Shown one piece after another: positions 33,075 through 42,129 of a stretch of DNA of 64,000 bases. The notes below the pieces were generated by a model. That model saw nothing but the letters and a program-made list of their open reading frames with translations. It was not told the DNA's origin and did no database searches. A program made the position numbers and the translations under genes. Positions within the stretch are counted from its first letter, which is position 1. Every line of letters starts with the position of its first letter. Source of the stretch: Paenibacillus stellifer (GTDB taxonomy: Bacteria; Bacillota; Bacilli; Paenibacillales; Paenibacillaceae); assembly GCF_000758685.1 (NCBI RefSeq), contig NZ_CP009286.1:1704501-1768500 (forward strand), read 5' to 3'.

Positions 33075-33575
33075 TTGCCGGCCAATACCAAAAGCCCGGG
33101 AGTCAAGCAGCGTCTTGATTCCCTGTCACCGGAAGCTTATAAGCAGGTTGCCAAGAAGCATGAGCCTTCGCGGCCCGTCGCCAAAAACTGTCTCCGCGCC
33201 TTTCTGTCGGGCGGATTGATCTGCATGTTCGGACAAGCCGTGCAAGAGATTTTCATGTACGCGTTCAATATGTCTTCCAGGGAAGCTTCAAATCCAACCG
33301 TCGCCGTGCTGATTCTCATTTCCGTCATATTGACCTGTTTCGGGGTATATGACAAGCTGGCCCAGTGGTGCGGGGCGGGAACGGCCGTGCCTGTTACGGG
33401 CTTCGCGAACAGCATGTGTTCGGCTGCGCTGGAGCATCGCTCCGAAGGGATTGTGCTCGGGGTGTCGGCCAACATGTTCAAGCTCGCCGGTTCGGTTATC
33501 GTCTTCGGGACCGTGGCGGCCTTCATTATCGGCATCATCTACGCTTTCCTGGGTCATGGGGGGAATCATTTATGA
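33075..33575 (+). CDS. spoVAC: Stage V sporulation protein AC
   Basis: A 166-residue membrane subunit of the SpoVA channel, which moves calcium-dipicolinate into the developing spore and releases it at germination. Four hydrophobic segments are visible, with the family pattern FLSGGLICMFGQAVQEIF, FGVYDKLAQWCGAGTAVPVT and GFANSMCSAALEHRSEG. The TTG at 33075 is 8 bases after AGGAGG; the GTG at 33066 overlaps that site. Its stop overlaps the spoVAD start (ATGA). Expression in the forespore under sigma G is expected from the family. Confidence 0.95.
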   Translation: MPANTKSPGVKQRLDSLSPEAYKQVAKKHEPSRPVAKNCLRAFLSGGLICMFGQAVQEIFMYAFNMSSREASNPTVAVLILISVILTCFGVYDKLAQWCGAGTAVPVTGFANSMCSAALEHRSEGIVLGVSANMFKLAGSVIVFGTVAAFIIGIIYAFLGHGGNHL

Positions 33576-34606
33576 AGCAGCTCGGCAAGCAGACGTGGCA
33601 GTTTGACTCCCGTCCCGTCATCATCGGCTCCGCCGCCGTTGTAGGGCCGGAGGAAGGCGAGGGGCCGCTGTCTTCGGACTTTGACTTTATTTTTGACAGT
33701 CTGGAAATGGGGGAGAAGTCCTGGGAGAAGGCGGAGCGGAAGCTGTTCGAGAAAAGCGTGAGCCTGGCCCTCTTGAACGCCGGAATCGAGGATAAGGAGC
33801 TGGAATTCTTCGTCGGCGGTGACCTGATGAACCAGATTATTAGCGCCACCTTCGCGGCGCGGAAGGTAGGGGCGCCTTACTTGGGCGTATTCGGTGCCTG
33901 CTCGACCTCGATGGAGAGTTTAGCAGTTGCTTCCATGATTGTAGATGCCGGAGGAGCCAAGTATGCGCTTGCGGGAACCGCAAGCCATAACTGCACGGTG
34001 GAGAAGCAGTTCCGCTACCCCACCGAGTACGGCTCGCAGAAGCCCCCGACGGCCCAGTACACGGTTACCGGCTCGGGCTGCGCGGTCATTACGCGAAATG
34101 ACGGGACCCGGAGCGGCCCTGTTGTAACTTCGGCCACAATCGGCAAGATTATGGATTTGGGGCTCAAAGACCCCTTCAATATGGGGGCGGCCATGGCGCC
34201 GGCCGCGGCTGATACGATAACCGCCCATTTCCGCGATACGGGACTGTCCCCGGGACATTACGACCTTATTGTCACAGGGGATTTGGCGTCGGTCGGGCTT
34301 CCCATCGCCAAGGAGCTTCTGGCCAAGGAAGGGATCCCCATGGAGCAGACGGAGTTCTCCGACTGCGGGCTGATGATTTACGACAGGGAGCGGCAGAAGT
34401 ACGTGATTGCGGGCGCCAGCGGCTGCGGCTGCTCGGCGGCAGTGACGTACGGCCATCTTCTGAAGCGGCTGAAGAAGGGGCAGCTGAAGCGCATTCTGGT
34501 CGTTGCGACGGGAGCGCTGCTGTCGCCGCTGTCTTATCAGCAGGGGGAGAGCATTCCCTGCGTCGCCCATGCGGTCTCGCTGGAGAGCGGAGGTGAACAG
34601 TCATGA
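33572..34606 (+). CDS. spoVAD: Stage V sporulation protein AD
   Basis: A 344-residue thiolase-fold protein that binds dipicolinic acid and works with SpoVAC and SpoVAE in its uptake. Family segments are FIFDSLEMGEKSWEKAERKL, GACSTSMESLAVASMIV, ATIGKIMDLGLKDPFNMGAA and ASGCGCSAAVTYGHLL. The ATG at 33572 overlaps the spoVAC stop; an upstream open stretch in the same frame lies inside spoVAC and is not used. The end overlaps spoVAE by four bases. Confidence 0.96.
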   Translation: MKQLGKQTWQFDSRPVIIGSAAVVGPEEGEGPLSSDFDFIFDSLEMGEKSWEKAERKLFEKSVSLALLNAGIEDKELEFFVGGDLMNQIISATFAARKVGAPYLGVFGACSTSMESLAVASMIVDAGGAKYALAGTASHNCTVEKQFRYPTEYGSQKPPTAQYTVTGSGCAVITRNDGTRSGPVVTSATIGKIMDLGLKDPFNMGAAMAPAAADTITAHFRDTGLSPGHYDLIVTGDLASVGLPIAKELLAKEGIPMEQTEFSDCGLMIYDRERQKYVIAGASGCGCSAAVTYGHLLKRLKKGQLKRILVVATGALLSPLSYQQGESIPCVAHAVSLESGGEQS

Positions 34607-34953
34607 TCTATGTATGGGCTTTTGTGGTTGGAGGGCTTATCTGCGTTGTGGGCCAGCTGATGATGGACGGCCTTAAGCTGACGCCAGCACACACGATGAG
34701 CACGCTTGTTGTTGCCGGAGCTGTTGCCGATGCCTTCGGCGTGTACGATCCGCTGGTGAAGTTCGCCGGCGCGGGAGCGACCGTGCCGATTACGAGCTTC
34801 GGCAATTCACTAGTCCACGGCGCGCTGACCGAGCTGGAACGCGACGGCTGGATCGGCGTTGTCACCGGCATTTTTGACATTACGAGCGCCGGGATATCGT
34901 CGGCGATCGTCTTCTCCTTTCTTGCCGCTCTGCTGGTGCGGCCGAAGGGATGA
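34603..34953 (+). CDS. spoVAE: Stage V sporulation protein AE
   Basis: A 116-residue membrane protein with three to four helices (VWAFVVGGLICVVGQLMM, FGVYDPLVKFAGAGATVPIT, ISSAIVFSFLAALLV). It resembles SpoVAC in fold and signature (FGVYD, GAG, VPIT) and completes the three-gene core. It starts by ATGA overlap with spoVAD and ends at a terminator, so this is a minimal spoVAC-AD-AE operon; spoVAA, AB, AEA and AF are not adjacent. Confidence 0.95.
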   Translation: MIYVWAFVVGGLICVVGQLMMDGLKLTPAHTMSTLVVAGAVADAFGVYDPLVKFAGAGATVPITSFGNSLVHGALTELERDGWIGVVTGIFDITSAGISSAIVFSFLAALLVRPKG

Positions 34954-34968
34954 TGTGCGAAGCAGAGG

Positions 34969-35003
34969 AACCGCCCGCCGGACAGGCACCGGCGGTTTTT
35001 TTG
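34969..35003 (+). terminator. Terminator of spoVA operon
   Basis: CCGCCGG pairs with CCGGCGG around ACAGGCA, followed by seven T. Confidence 0.85.
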
Positions 35004-35013
35004 CGTCCGATAC

Positions 35014-35727
35014 CTAGGTCCGCCGTGTCCGTTTCTCTTTCGCAGCACGCTGAAGCGCCCCCTTGATGCGCATCGCTTTGTTCAAGTGGACAAAATGATG
35101 GCGTGTGGCCGGCATCAGCATGAGTCCCCCTACGGTTTTGCCGCTCCAATAATCGGCCAGCCAGCCCGCCTGCGGCGTCACGGCTCCCTGCTCGCGGATG
35201 CGGAGAATGCGTTCCGGCTCCACCTTTCTTCTGAACTGCCCCGGCTCCATCGCCTCAAGAATTTCCCGGGTTCGCTGCGCCACCGCTCTCCGGTATTCCA
35301 GCAGCCCCTCCACCTGCATTTCCCTGCTCAGCTCCGCCATTTCCTCTTCGGTCATTTCATTGCCGGAATGAAAGAAGCGGATTCGCATAGCGTTCTGCAT
35401 GCCGTCCTCTTCCAGCACCTGCCTGGAGCCAGCAACCAGCATATTCATCGTTATGTCCTCGATCCGCGCGCTGTGCCACAAATGCCAGACGACCGGGTTG
35501 CGGGTATCGGAAGACTGCACAGGGTAGCGGCGCAGCGTATCTTCCGTAATGTTCAATAGAAGCGTGTCCTCGTATCCGGCCAGGCCGTCCTCCCCGACAG
35601 AGGCATGCAGACGGCTGTGCAAACGCAGCAGCAGAGACACCGTCTCACGGTGCTCGCTCGGGACCAGAATCATGGCTGTCAGTCTTTTATGCTCCTCATT
35701 CCATGTCTTGCGCTCAGTTGAATTCAC
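35014..35727 (-). CDS. DinB/YfiT-like four-helix metal-binding protein
   Basis: A 237-residue helical protein. His residues in VVWHLWHSARIED and in the C-terminal TRHHFVHLNKA are spaced like the three metal ligands of the DinB superfamily, whose members include thiol-dependent transferases of unknown substrate. The GTG at 35727 has GGGAGG 7 bases upstream and is preferred over an in-frame GTG at 35757. It converges on the spoVA operon and diverges from the MoxR operon. Function is inferred from fold only. Confidence 0.65.
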   Translation of the reverse strand: MNSTERKTWNEEHKRLTAMILVPSEHRETVSLLLRLHSRLHASVGEDGLAGYEDTLLLNITEDTLRRYPVQSSDTRNPVVWHLWHSARIEDITMNMLVAGSRQVLEEDGMQNAMRIRFFHSGNEMTEEEMAELSREMQVEGLLEYRRAVAQRTREILEAMEPGQFRRKVEPERILRIREQGAVTPQAGWLADYWSGKTVGGLMLMPATRHHFVHLNKAMRIKGALQRAAKEKRTRRT

Positions 35728-35932
35728 AGAAGGCCCTCCCAAGTTAGGCGAATTCACAACTTATCCTGATACATTTCCTCAAGAATGCGGAAAATCCTGC
35801 CGGAGGCGGAACGGATACGTATATATGTACGTATTTTTTTCAGGTTAACTGCACTGCAAATGTACTTTGCCCCTCCATATCATGTAAAATAGTAAGTATA
35901 CGGTTATTCTGACTTAGGAGGTTTTGCTATAT

Positions 35933-36889
35933 ATGCCCGTACGCCAAGAATCGATGCAAATCGTCAATGATATCCGCATGAATTTAGAATCCTGCATTCT
36001 CGGCAAAACGTCTGAAATAAGACTTCTGCTGACGGCATTGCTTGCCGGCGGCCACGTTCTGATCGAGGATGTGCCGGGAACGGGCAAAACCCAACTGATC
36101 CGCGCGCTCGCCAAATCGATATCGGGCGATTACCGGCGGATTCAATGCAACCCCGACATTCTGCCGAGCGATATTACCGGAGTTTCGGTATATCATCCCC
36201 GGGACGAGATGTTCCATTTCCGGCCGGGGCCGGTAATGACGAATATTTTGCTTGCAGACGAAATCAACCGCGCGACGACGAAGACCCAGTCCGCCTTGCT
36301 TGAAGTCATGGAAGAGCGGAACGTAACGGTAGACGGGGAGACGTATGAGCTTCCGCATCCCTTCATGCTCTGCGCGACCCAGAACCCGATTGAATTCGAA
36401 GGCACCTATACGCTTCCCGAAGCCCAGCTGGACCGGTTCATGATGCGGATCAGTCTCGGTTATCCGGACGCGTCGACGGAGAAGAATCTGCTGCTCAGCC
36501 ACCAGGACGGCCAGCCGGTGGACAAGCTTAAGCCTGTGACGGAAATGGAGCGAATCGCCTCCATTCAGGAAGAAATCCGGGACGTCTATATCAGTGAGCC
36601 CGTACTGGGCTATCTGCTGGACATCGTCCGGGGTACGAGAGAGCATCCGCTGGCCATGCTTGGGGCCAGTCCCCGGGCCGCGTTGTCTTACATGATGGCC
36701 TGCAAGGCCTTCGCCTTTCTGCAGGAGCGGGATTATGTGCTCCCGGATGATGTCAAGACGCTGGCATCCTACACGCTTGGCCACCGCATACTGCTGCGTC
36801 CCGAGTCAAGGCTCGACAACATCACCGCGAATTCGCTGCTGAACGGGCTACTGCACAGCATTCAGGTTCCCGTCACGATGAGGCAGTGA
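35933..36889 (+). CDS. MoxR-family AAA ATPase
   Basis: A 318-residue AAA+ chaperone with Walker A VPGTGKTQL, Walker B ILLADEINR and the sensor region MLCATQNPIEFEGTYTLPEA. MoxR ATPases mature or insert cofactors into partner complexes, usually encoded next to DUF58 and transglutaminase genes, as here. The ATG at 35933 follows AGGAGG by 11 bases; the TTG at 35924 is too close to it. The stop overlaps the next start by four bases. First gene of a three-gene operon. Confidence 0.92.
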   Translation: MPVRQESMQIVNDIRMNLESCILGKTSEIRLLLTALLAGGHVLIEDVPGTGKTQLIRALAKSISGDYRRIQCNPDILPSDITGVSVYHPRDEMFHFRPGPVMTNILLADEINRATTKTQSALLEVMEERNVTVDGETYELPHPFMLCATQNPIEFEGTYTLPEAQLDRFMMRISLGYPDASTEKNLLLSHQDGQPVDKLKPVTEMERIASIQEEIRDVYISEPVLGYLLDIVRGTREHPLAMLGASPRAALSYMMACKAFAFLQERDYVLPDDVKTLASYTLGHRILLRPESRLDNITANSLLNGLLHSIQVPVTMRQ

Positions 36890-38130
36890 TGAGACGTTAT
36901 TTGTCCGCAGCCGCTTTGAAGCTGCCGGCCAAGCTGGCAGGCGTGATCGCTGTCTGGAGCGTCACCCTGCTGTATGTGCTGTTTCAGGGCGGCAAGACGT
37001 CAGTTATGCTGCTTACGATGGTGTCGGTCCTTATTCTATATTTGATCGCAGGCGGTTTCGCCGGTGTGCGGAGAGCTCAAGGCAGCCGGATGCTGTATCT
37101 GGAGGGGGAGAGACAGGATCTGCTTCATGCGGGAGGTTTCCTCCGGGTGAAGCTGGGGATTACGCTTCCCGGGTTCCTGCCGCTGCCATATGTCGTCGTT
37201 AAGGAAGTGCTGAAACGGCATAACGGCGAGTCCTGGATTTTCGAAGAAAGCGTGGTCCCGAACTTCAAGGGACATGGCGAGCTTAAATTTCAGACGCCTC
37301 CCTTGGAGCGGGGGCGCTATTTTTTCTCTGATACGGAGATTGCCAGCAGCGATATTTTCGGACTTGTTGAATATAAAGGGCGTTTTACAACACCAGGACA
37401 GTTCGGCGTACTGCCCCGGATGGTGCCCGTTACTTCGTGGATGCTCTATGAGCGCAATTCACGTGCGGCAGGACCCCAGGTGTCACTGGCGCCTTCGCGC
37501 AGGGAGACGACCCAGATCAATGGTGTCCGCGATTATGTATATGGAGACCGGATAAGCCGCATTCACTGGAACGCCACGGCGAGAACGGGCACATGGAAAT
37601 CGAAGGAGTTCGAGCATGAGTCTCTTCCGAAGACGATGCTTGTGCTGGACGGAACGTCAACGGCATATGCCAATGAGCCGCAGTTTGAATTGGCCGTCTC
37701 GACGGCGGCTTCGCTGCTGGGCTACGGCATCCGGGATCGCATCGGCATGGGGCTGTGCTGCCTGGACAAGGAGATCAAGGTGTTCCCTCCCGCCGAGAGC
37801 GGCTCGGAGCGTCAGAAGATGATTCAGTATCTGGTCGACATTGAAGGAGAGGGGAAAGGTCCGCTCCTTCCAAGGCTGGAGAAGAGCTGGCGCATGTTCC
37901 CCAGGGGAGCCTATTTCGTGCTCATCAGCCCGCGGTCTGCCAGCGACTCGCTTGAAGCTTTGCGCTGGGCGGAGAGCCGGGGCATGACTCCCTGCCACAT
38001 TCAGGTTAAGAACCCGCAGTCGCGCCGAAGCCATGAATGGCAGGATGATTCCAAGACGCAGGGATATTTGACACACCGGGTAGGCGATCTTCACGAGCTG
38101 CCCGCCGTGCTGGGAGGGTATCCGTCATGA
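36886..38130 (+). CDS. DUF58 domain protein
   Basis: A 414-residue protein with two N-terminal membrane helices (residues about 18-60) followed by a cytoplasmic part with the DUF58 signature INGVRDYVYGDRISRIHWNA near residue 215 and a von Willebrand A-like region (PKTMLVLDGTS). It works with MoxR ATPases, possibly in cell-surface processes; the exact role is unknown. Its GTG/ATG start overlaps the moxR stop, and its end overlaps the next gene. Confidence 0.9.
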   Translation: MMRRYLSAAALKLPAKLAGVIAVWSVTLLYVLFQGGKTSVMLLTMVSVLILYLIAGGFAGVRRAQGSRMLYLEGERQDLLHAGGFLRVKLGITLPGFLPLPYVVVKEVLKRHNGESWIFEESVVPNFKGHGELKFQTPPLERGRYFFSDTEIASSDIFGLVEYKGRFTTPGQFGVLPRMVPVTSWMLYERNSRAAGPQVSLAPSRRETTQINGVRDYVYGDRISRIHWNATARTGTWKSKEFEHESLPKTMLVLDGTSTAYANEPQFELAVSTAASLLGYGIRDRIGMGLCCLDKEIKVFPPAESGSERQKMIQYLVDIEGEGKGPLLPRLEKSWRMFPRGAYFVLISPRSASDSLEALRWAESRGMTPCHIQVKNPQSRRSHEWQDDSKTQGYLTHRVGDLHELPAVLGGYPS

Positions 38131-40370
38131 GCGGCTGGTGGAATCAGCTGAAAGCTTCCTGGTATCGTTCCTTCAGCTTGCTGTGGATCTTCATTATCGC
38201 CTTGCAGTGGCTCTCCTATACCGATCCGGTCTGGCTTCAGCAGACGAGCGACTCGGTGCTTCTGACACTGACGGTGATCGCCGTAATTGAAATTTTGCTG
38301 CCGGTTCCGCTGCTGTACCGCATGCTGGTCGAAGGCTGTGCCATTCTGTATATCGTATTCAGGACAATTAATCATTACGGACTTTATATTCCTTATCCGT
38401 CAGCGCCCGCCGGCGAACGGCTGGACGATCTGCTGAATCAGATGACACCCTACCTCTGGTTCGCGCTCAGCGCCTGGGCGCTGATGCTTCTGGTCTCGTA
38501 CGCCGTTACGAGCAAAGCCCGGATTCTGCTCTTTATCGGTACGAACATCACGGCGCTTGCTGCGCTGGATTCCTTCACATCCGAGGTGCTCTGGCAGGAG
38601 GTTGCATGGACGGTGTTAGCCGGTCTTGGCTGGCTGGTAACCCGGCATCTGAACAGCTTCCAGCGGCATTATCCGCGAAGCTGGAGGGCGATGCTGAACT
38701 ATCCGCTCAAAATAGTCGTCAATATCGTCCTGGTTATCGCGCTGGTTATTATTGCCGGAGTTAATGTGCCATCCGTCCGGCCCACCCTGACCGATCCGTA
38801 TACGGCATGGAGAGAATGGAACGGCACCGGAACTACTCAGAACCGGAGTGCCGCGAAGGCACAGACGGACAGCAGCGGAACGGGTTCCAAAGGCACCGCC
38901 TCGGGCTATAGCCTGGACGATTCCAATCTGGGCGGCGGCTTTGCCTTCGATTACTCTCCGGTAATGTCGATCACCACGGATACGCGCATATACATGCGCG
39001 GGGAGACGAGAAGCGTCTATTCCGGCAAAGGCTGGAGCGACAATATCCAGAGCCGGCGCGGCGGGCTGGACAGCGCCGAGGTCGGCGAGGAACTGGAGAA
39101 CGACTATGCCTCCAAGGTTCCGACCAAGGAGCTGAAATATTCGGTCCGCATGCTGAGCAACAACCGCTATCCCGTGCTCTTTGGCGCCTATTCCATCTCC
39201 CGTATCGAATCGATTGAAGGGGGAAGCGAGGCGGAGGGCATTTCCTGGAGAAGCCGGGACGTGGAAGCCCTGGTAGGCAAGGATCTGGTCATTCAGGGGA
39301 AGTCCGGGACCTATCCGAAATCGTACGAGCTTACGTCGCAGCTGCCCGTGGTTCCCGTGCAGGAGCTTAGCGCCAAAACATTCTTCCAGCTTTATGATGG
39401 AAAGGATGTGCCGGAAACCTATCTGCAGCTCCCGGGCAGCTTCCCGGACAGGGTGCGGAATCTTGCCGCGGAGGTGACGGCGGGAGCCAATACGCCGTAT
39501 GAAAAGATCCTCCTTCTGCAACAATACTTAAGAGAAACGTTTCCTTATACGAACCAGCCCGATCTGTCCCGCAAGAAAAGCAAGGATTTCGTGGAAAGCT
39601 TTCTTTTTGAAATCAAGGAAGGCTACTGCGACTATTATTCCACGGCGCTCGTGACGATGGCCCGCTCGCTGGACATTCCGGCCCGTTGGGTCAAAGGCTA
39701 TGCGCCGGGTGAGCAGGCCCAGCTTCCGGATAACGTCGCGATGCAGGTCGGCCGGACGACGAACAGCAATTACACGATAACCAATGCGGATGCCCATTCC
39801 TGGGCCGAAGTGTATTTCGGGGACTACGGCTGGCTGCCGATTGAAGCCACACCCGGCTTTAGCGCACCGATGGAGACCGAGAACACAGCTGATGATCAGC
39901 CTCAGCCCTCCGAGAGTCCGGAGCAGAGCGCGGTGAATGAAGAGCAGACCGACCCTGCCGGCGATGCGACGGATACCGGCATGTTCAGTCCCTGGATCGT
40001 GGCCGCCGCTGCTGCTGTTATCGCGGGATGGGGGAGTTATCTTCTCTGGAGCCGCCGCGTGAGCCTGCGCTTCCTGCTGCAGCGTCTGCGGTATGGACGG
40101 CCGTTGTCACCGGCTGAGAGAATAGTCGCCGAGACGGAGCGCTGGGTGGCGATGATGAGAAGAAAAGGCTGCGGAAGGGAAGGGAACGAGACGCTGCGTG
40201 AATCCGTGAACCGGTGGAGCGGAGAACGGCCCGCTGCCGCAGGAAGTCTCGCCGCTCTGCTCGACGGGTTCGAGAAGGCGAAGTACAGTCCCGAAATAAT
40301 AGAAGACAAAGATTGGCAAGCCGTGTATACTGAAACTTTACGGCTGCGTACGATTCTCAGACGGAAATAG
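38127..40370 (+). CDS. Transglutaminase-like membrane protein (TgpA/DUF3488 type)
   Basis: A 747-residue protein. About six membrane helices occupy residues 10-215, followed by an extracellular region with a transglutaminase core. The catalytic Cys lies in GYCDYYSTALVTMARSLDIP, the His in ADAHSWAEVYFGDYGW, and the Asp/Glu in IEATPGF. A second membrane helix near residue 630 and a cytoplasmic DUF4129-like tail follow. It overlaps the DUF58 gene by four bases. The MoxR-DUF58-transglutaminase trio is a conserved unit; its substrate is not established. Confidence 0.9.
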   Translation: MSGWWNQLKASWYRSFSLLWIFIIALQWLSYTDPVWLQQTSDSVLLTLTVIAVIEILLPVPLLYRMLVEGCAILYIVFRTINHYGLYIPYPSAPAGERLDDLLNQMTPYLWFALSAWALMLLVSYAVTSKARILLFIGTNITALAALDSFTSEVLWQEVAWTVLAGLGWLVTRHLNSFQRHYPRSWRAMLNYPLKIVVNIVLVIALVIIAGVNVPSVRPTLTDPYTAWREWNGTGTTQNRSAAKAQTDSSGTGSKGTASGYSLDDSNLGGGFAFDYSPVMSITTDTRIYMRGETRSVYSGKGWSDNIQSRRGGLDSAEVGEELENDYASKVPTKELKYSVRMLSNNRYPVLFGAYSISRIESIEGGSEAEGISWRSRDVEALVGKDLVIQGKSGTYPKSYELTSQLPVVPVQELSAKTFFQLYDGKDVPETYLQLPGSFPDRVRNLAAEVTAGANTPYEKILLLQQYLRETFPYTNQPDLSRKKSKDFVESFLFEIKEGYCDYYSTALVTMARSLDIPARWVKGYAPGEQAQLPDNVAMQVGRTTNSNYTITNADAHSWAEVYFGDYGWLPIEATPGFSAPMETENTADDQPQPSESPEQSAVNEEQTDPAGDATDTGMFSPWIVAAAAAVIAGWGSYLLWSRRVSLRFLLQRLRYGRPLSPAERIVAETERWVAMMRRKGCGREGNETLRESVNRWSGERPAAAGSLAALLDGFEKAKYSPEIIEDKDWQAVYTETLRLRTILRRK

Positions 40371-40461
40371 CGGGCGGAGACCGCAAAATCTGCGGCTCTG
40401 TCCGGATTTTCGAAGAATTGAAGTTATGATATAGTTTGTCGTATGAAATCGAGGTGAACGT

Positions 40462-40989
40462 ATGTTTGAAATGCTCGTCCCCAGACTTCGGGTGAATACG
40501 GTGTTCGACATCGATCTGGAGGACTTGTACAGGAAGGGGTACCGGGGCATTATTACCGATCTGGACAATACGCTGGTCGGAGCCAAGGCGCCGCTCGCCA
40601 CGCCGGAGCTTCTGGTGTGGTTCGACAAGGTTAAGCAGCTTGGCTTCAAGCTGGTCATCGTGTCCAACAACAATATGGACAGAGTATCCAAATTTGCGAC
40701 TCCGCTGAACATCGAATTCGTGCACGGGGCGCGCAAGCCCAGCAACGCTCCTTTCCACAGAGCGATGAAATTGATGGAGATTGGACCGGACAGCACGATC
40801 GTTGTCGGAGATCAAATGCTGACGGATGTGTACGGCGGCAACCGGCTCGGGCTATATACGGTACTGGTGCTTCCGATCTCTCCCAAGGACGAAGGGTTCG
40901 GGACGCGGATTAACCGCCGGGTGGAACGCATCGCGCTGACTCGGCTTCGCAAACAAGGATTGTGGCATGAGGAGGAAAGCAAGGAATGA
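40462..40989 (+). CDS. yqeG: HAD-superfamily phosphatase YqeG
   Basis: A 175-residue HAD-IIIA phosphatase. Motif I is TDLDNTLVGA (nucleophile Asp, about residue 35), motif II is VIVSNN, and the last Asp pair lies in VVGDQMLTDVYGGN. The substrate is unproven. GAGGTGA precedes the ATG. First gene of the yqe block, overlapping yqeH by four bases. Confidence 0.92.
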   Translation: MFEMLVPRLRVNTVFDIDLEDLYRKGYRGIITDLDNTLVGAKAPLATPELLVWFDKVKQLGFKLVIVSNNNMDRVSKFATPLNIEFVHGARKPSNAPFHRAMKLMEIGPDSTIVVGDQMLTDVYGGNRLGLYTVLVLPISPKDEGFGTRINRRVERIALTRLRKQGLWHEEESKE

Positions 40990-42113
40990 ATCAAGAGTTG
41001 GAACGACAGCAGCAGAGCCATTGCAGCGGCTGCGGCGTCAAGCTGCAGATCGGGAACCCGGAACTGCCGGGTTACTTGCCGGAGGCTGCTTATAACCGGG
41101 AGCCGGTCATTTGCCAGCGCTGCTTCCGCATCAAGAACTACAACGAAATGTCCTCGGTGTCCTTGGATCAGGACGAGTTTCTTCGTCTGCTCTCCGGCAT
41201 CGGGGAGAAGAATGCGCTTGTGGTGCATATCGTCGATCTGTTCGACTTCGAGGGAAGCCTCATTTCGGGGCTGCAGCGGTTTGTCGGCAGCAATCCTGTT
41301 ATTCTGGCTGTCAACAAATGCGATCTTCTGCCCAAGGTGACCAACTGGAACAAGCTGCGCAACTGGGTGCAGCAGCGCGCCAAGGAACAAGGCCTGAAGA
41401 CGGCGGAAATCGTGCTGTGCAGCGCCAAGCGCGGACAGGGCTTCGACCGGCTGCTGGATGCGGTTTCATCGCTGCGCGGCCGGCGCGACGTCTATGTGGT
41501 CGGCGCAACCAATGTCGGCAAGTCCACCCTGATCAACCGGCTGATTTCGGATTACAGCGATCTGGAGCAGGAGCTGACAACCTCACGCTATCCCGGCACT
41601 ACGCTGGACAGCGTCAAAATCCCGCTGGATGACGGTCATTATATCGTCGATACGCCGGGGATTGTCTACCCTTGGCGCTACAGCGAGCTGGTCGAGCGGC
41701 GGGATCTCGACGCCGTCATGCCCGTCAAGCCGCTGAAGCCGGCTGTCTACCAGCTAAACGCCGGGCAGACGCTCTTCTTCGGTGGAATGGGCCGCTTCGA
41801 CTTCATTCAGGGCGAGCATCAGTCGTTCACCTGCTTCATCAGCGGCAGTCTCAAGATTCATCGGACCAAGCTGGAACGGGCCGATGAGCTGTACCGGGAT
41901 CACCGGGGCGTGATGCTGGCGCCTCCGTCTCTGGAGGATGCGGACAAGCTGCCGCAATGGCAGCGGCATGAATTTCGAATCGGCCGGGGAAGCCGGAGCG
42001 ACGTCTTCGTCTCCGGCCTCGGCTGGATCAAATTGAACGGAGCGGAAGGCGCAGTCGTCGCTGTCCATGTCCCCAAGGGCGTGAAGGTGCTGGTTCGCCC
42101 TTCGCTGATTTAA
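40986..42113 (+). CDS. yqeH: Ribosome-assembly GTPase YqeH
   Basis: A 375-residue circularly permuted GTPase. An N-terminal zinc finger (CSGCG and CQRC) is followed by G4 NKCD, then G1 GATNVGKST and G3 DTPG, the permuted order typical of YqeH. It helps assemble the 30S ribosomal subunit. It starts by ATGA overlap with yqeG and is followed by aroE after 16 bases. Confidence 0.95.
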   Translation: MNQELERQQQSHCSGCGVKLQIGNPELPGYLPEAAYNREPVICQRCFRIKNYNEMSSVSLDQDEFLRLLSGIGEKNALVVHIVDLFDFEGSLISGLQRFVGSNPVILAVNKCDLLPKVTNWNKLRNWVQQRAKEQGLKTAEIVLCSAKRGQGFDRLLDAVSSLRGRRDVYVVGATNVGKSTLINRLISDYSDLEQELTTSRYPGTTLDSVKIPLDDGHYIVDTPGIVYPWRYSELVERRDLDAVMPVKPLKPAVYQLNAGQTLFFGGMGRFDFIQGEHQSFTCFISGSLKIHRTKLERADELYRDHRGVMLAPPSLEDADKLPQWQRHEFRIGRGSRSDVFVSGLGWIKLNGAEGAVVAVHVPKGVKVLVRPSLI

Positions 42114-42129
42114 GGAAGGAGCGTTGTCC

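Noticed and set aside
38616..39524. A 302-codon minus-strand frame.
   Set aside because: Lies inside the transglutaminase-like gene; no start signal or domain.
36886..40370. The MoxR-DUF58-transglutaminase genes considered as a possible novel defence system.
   Set aside because: This trio is widespread in bacteria in the same order and has no defence-island neighbours here.
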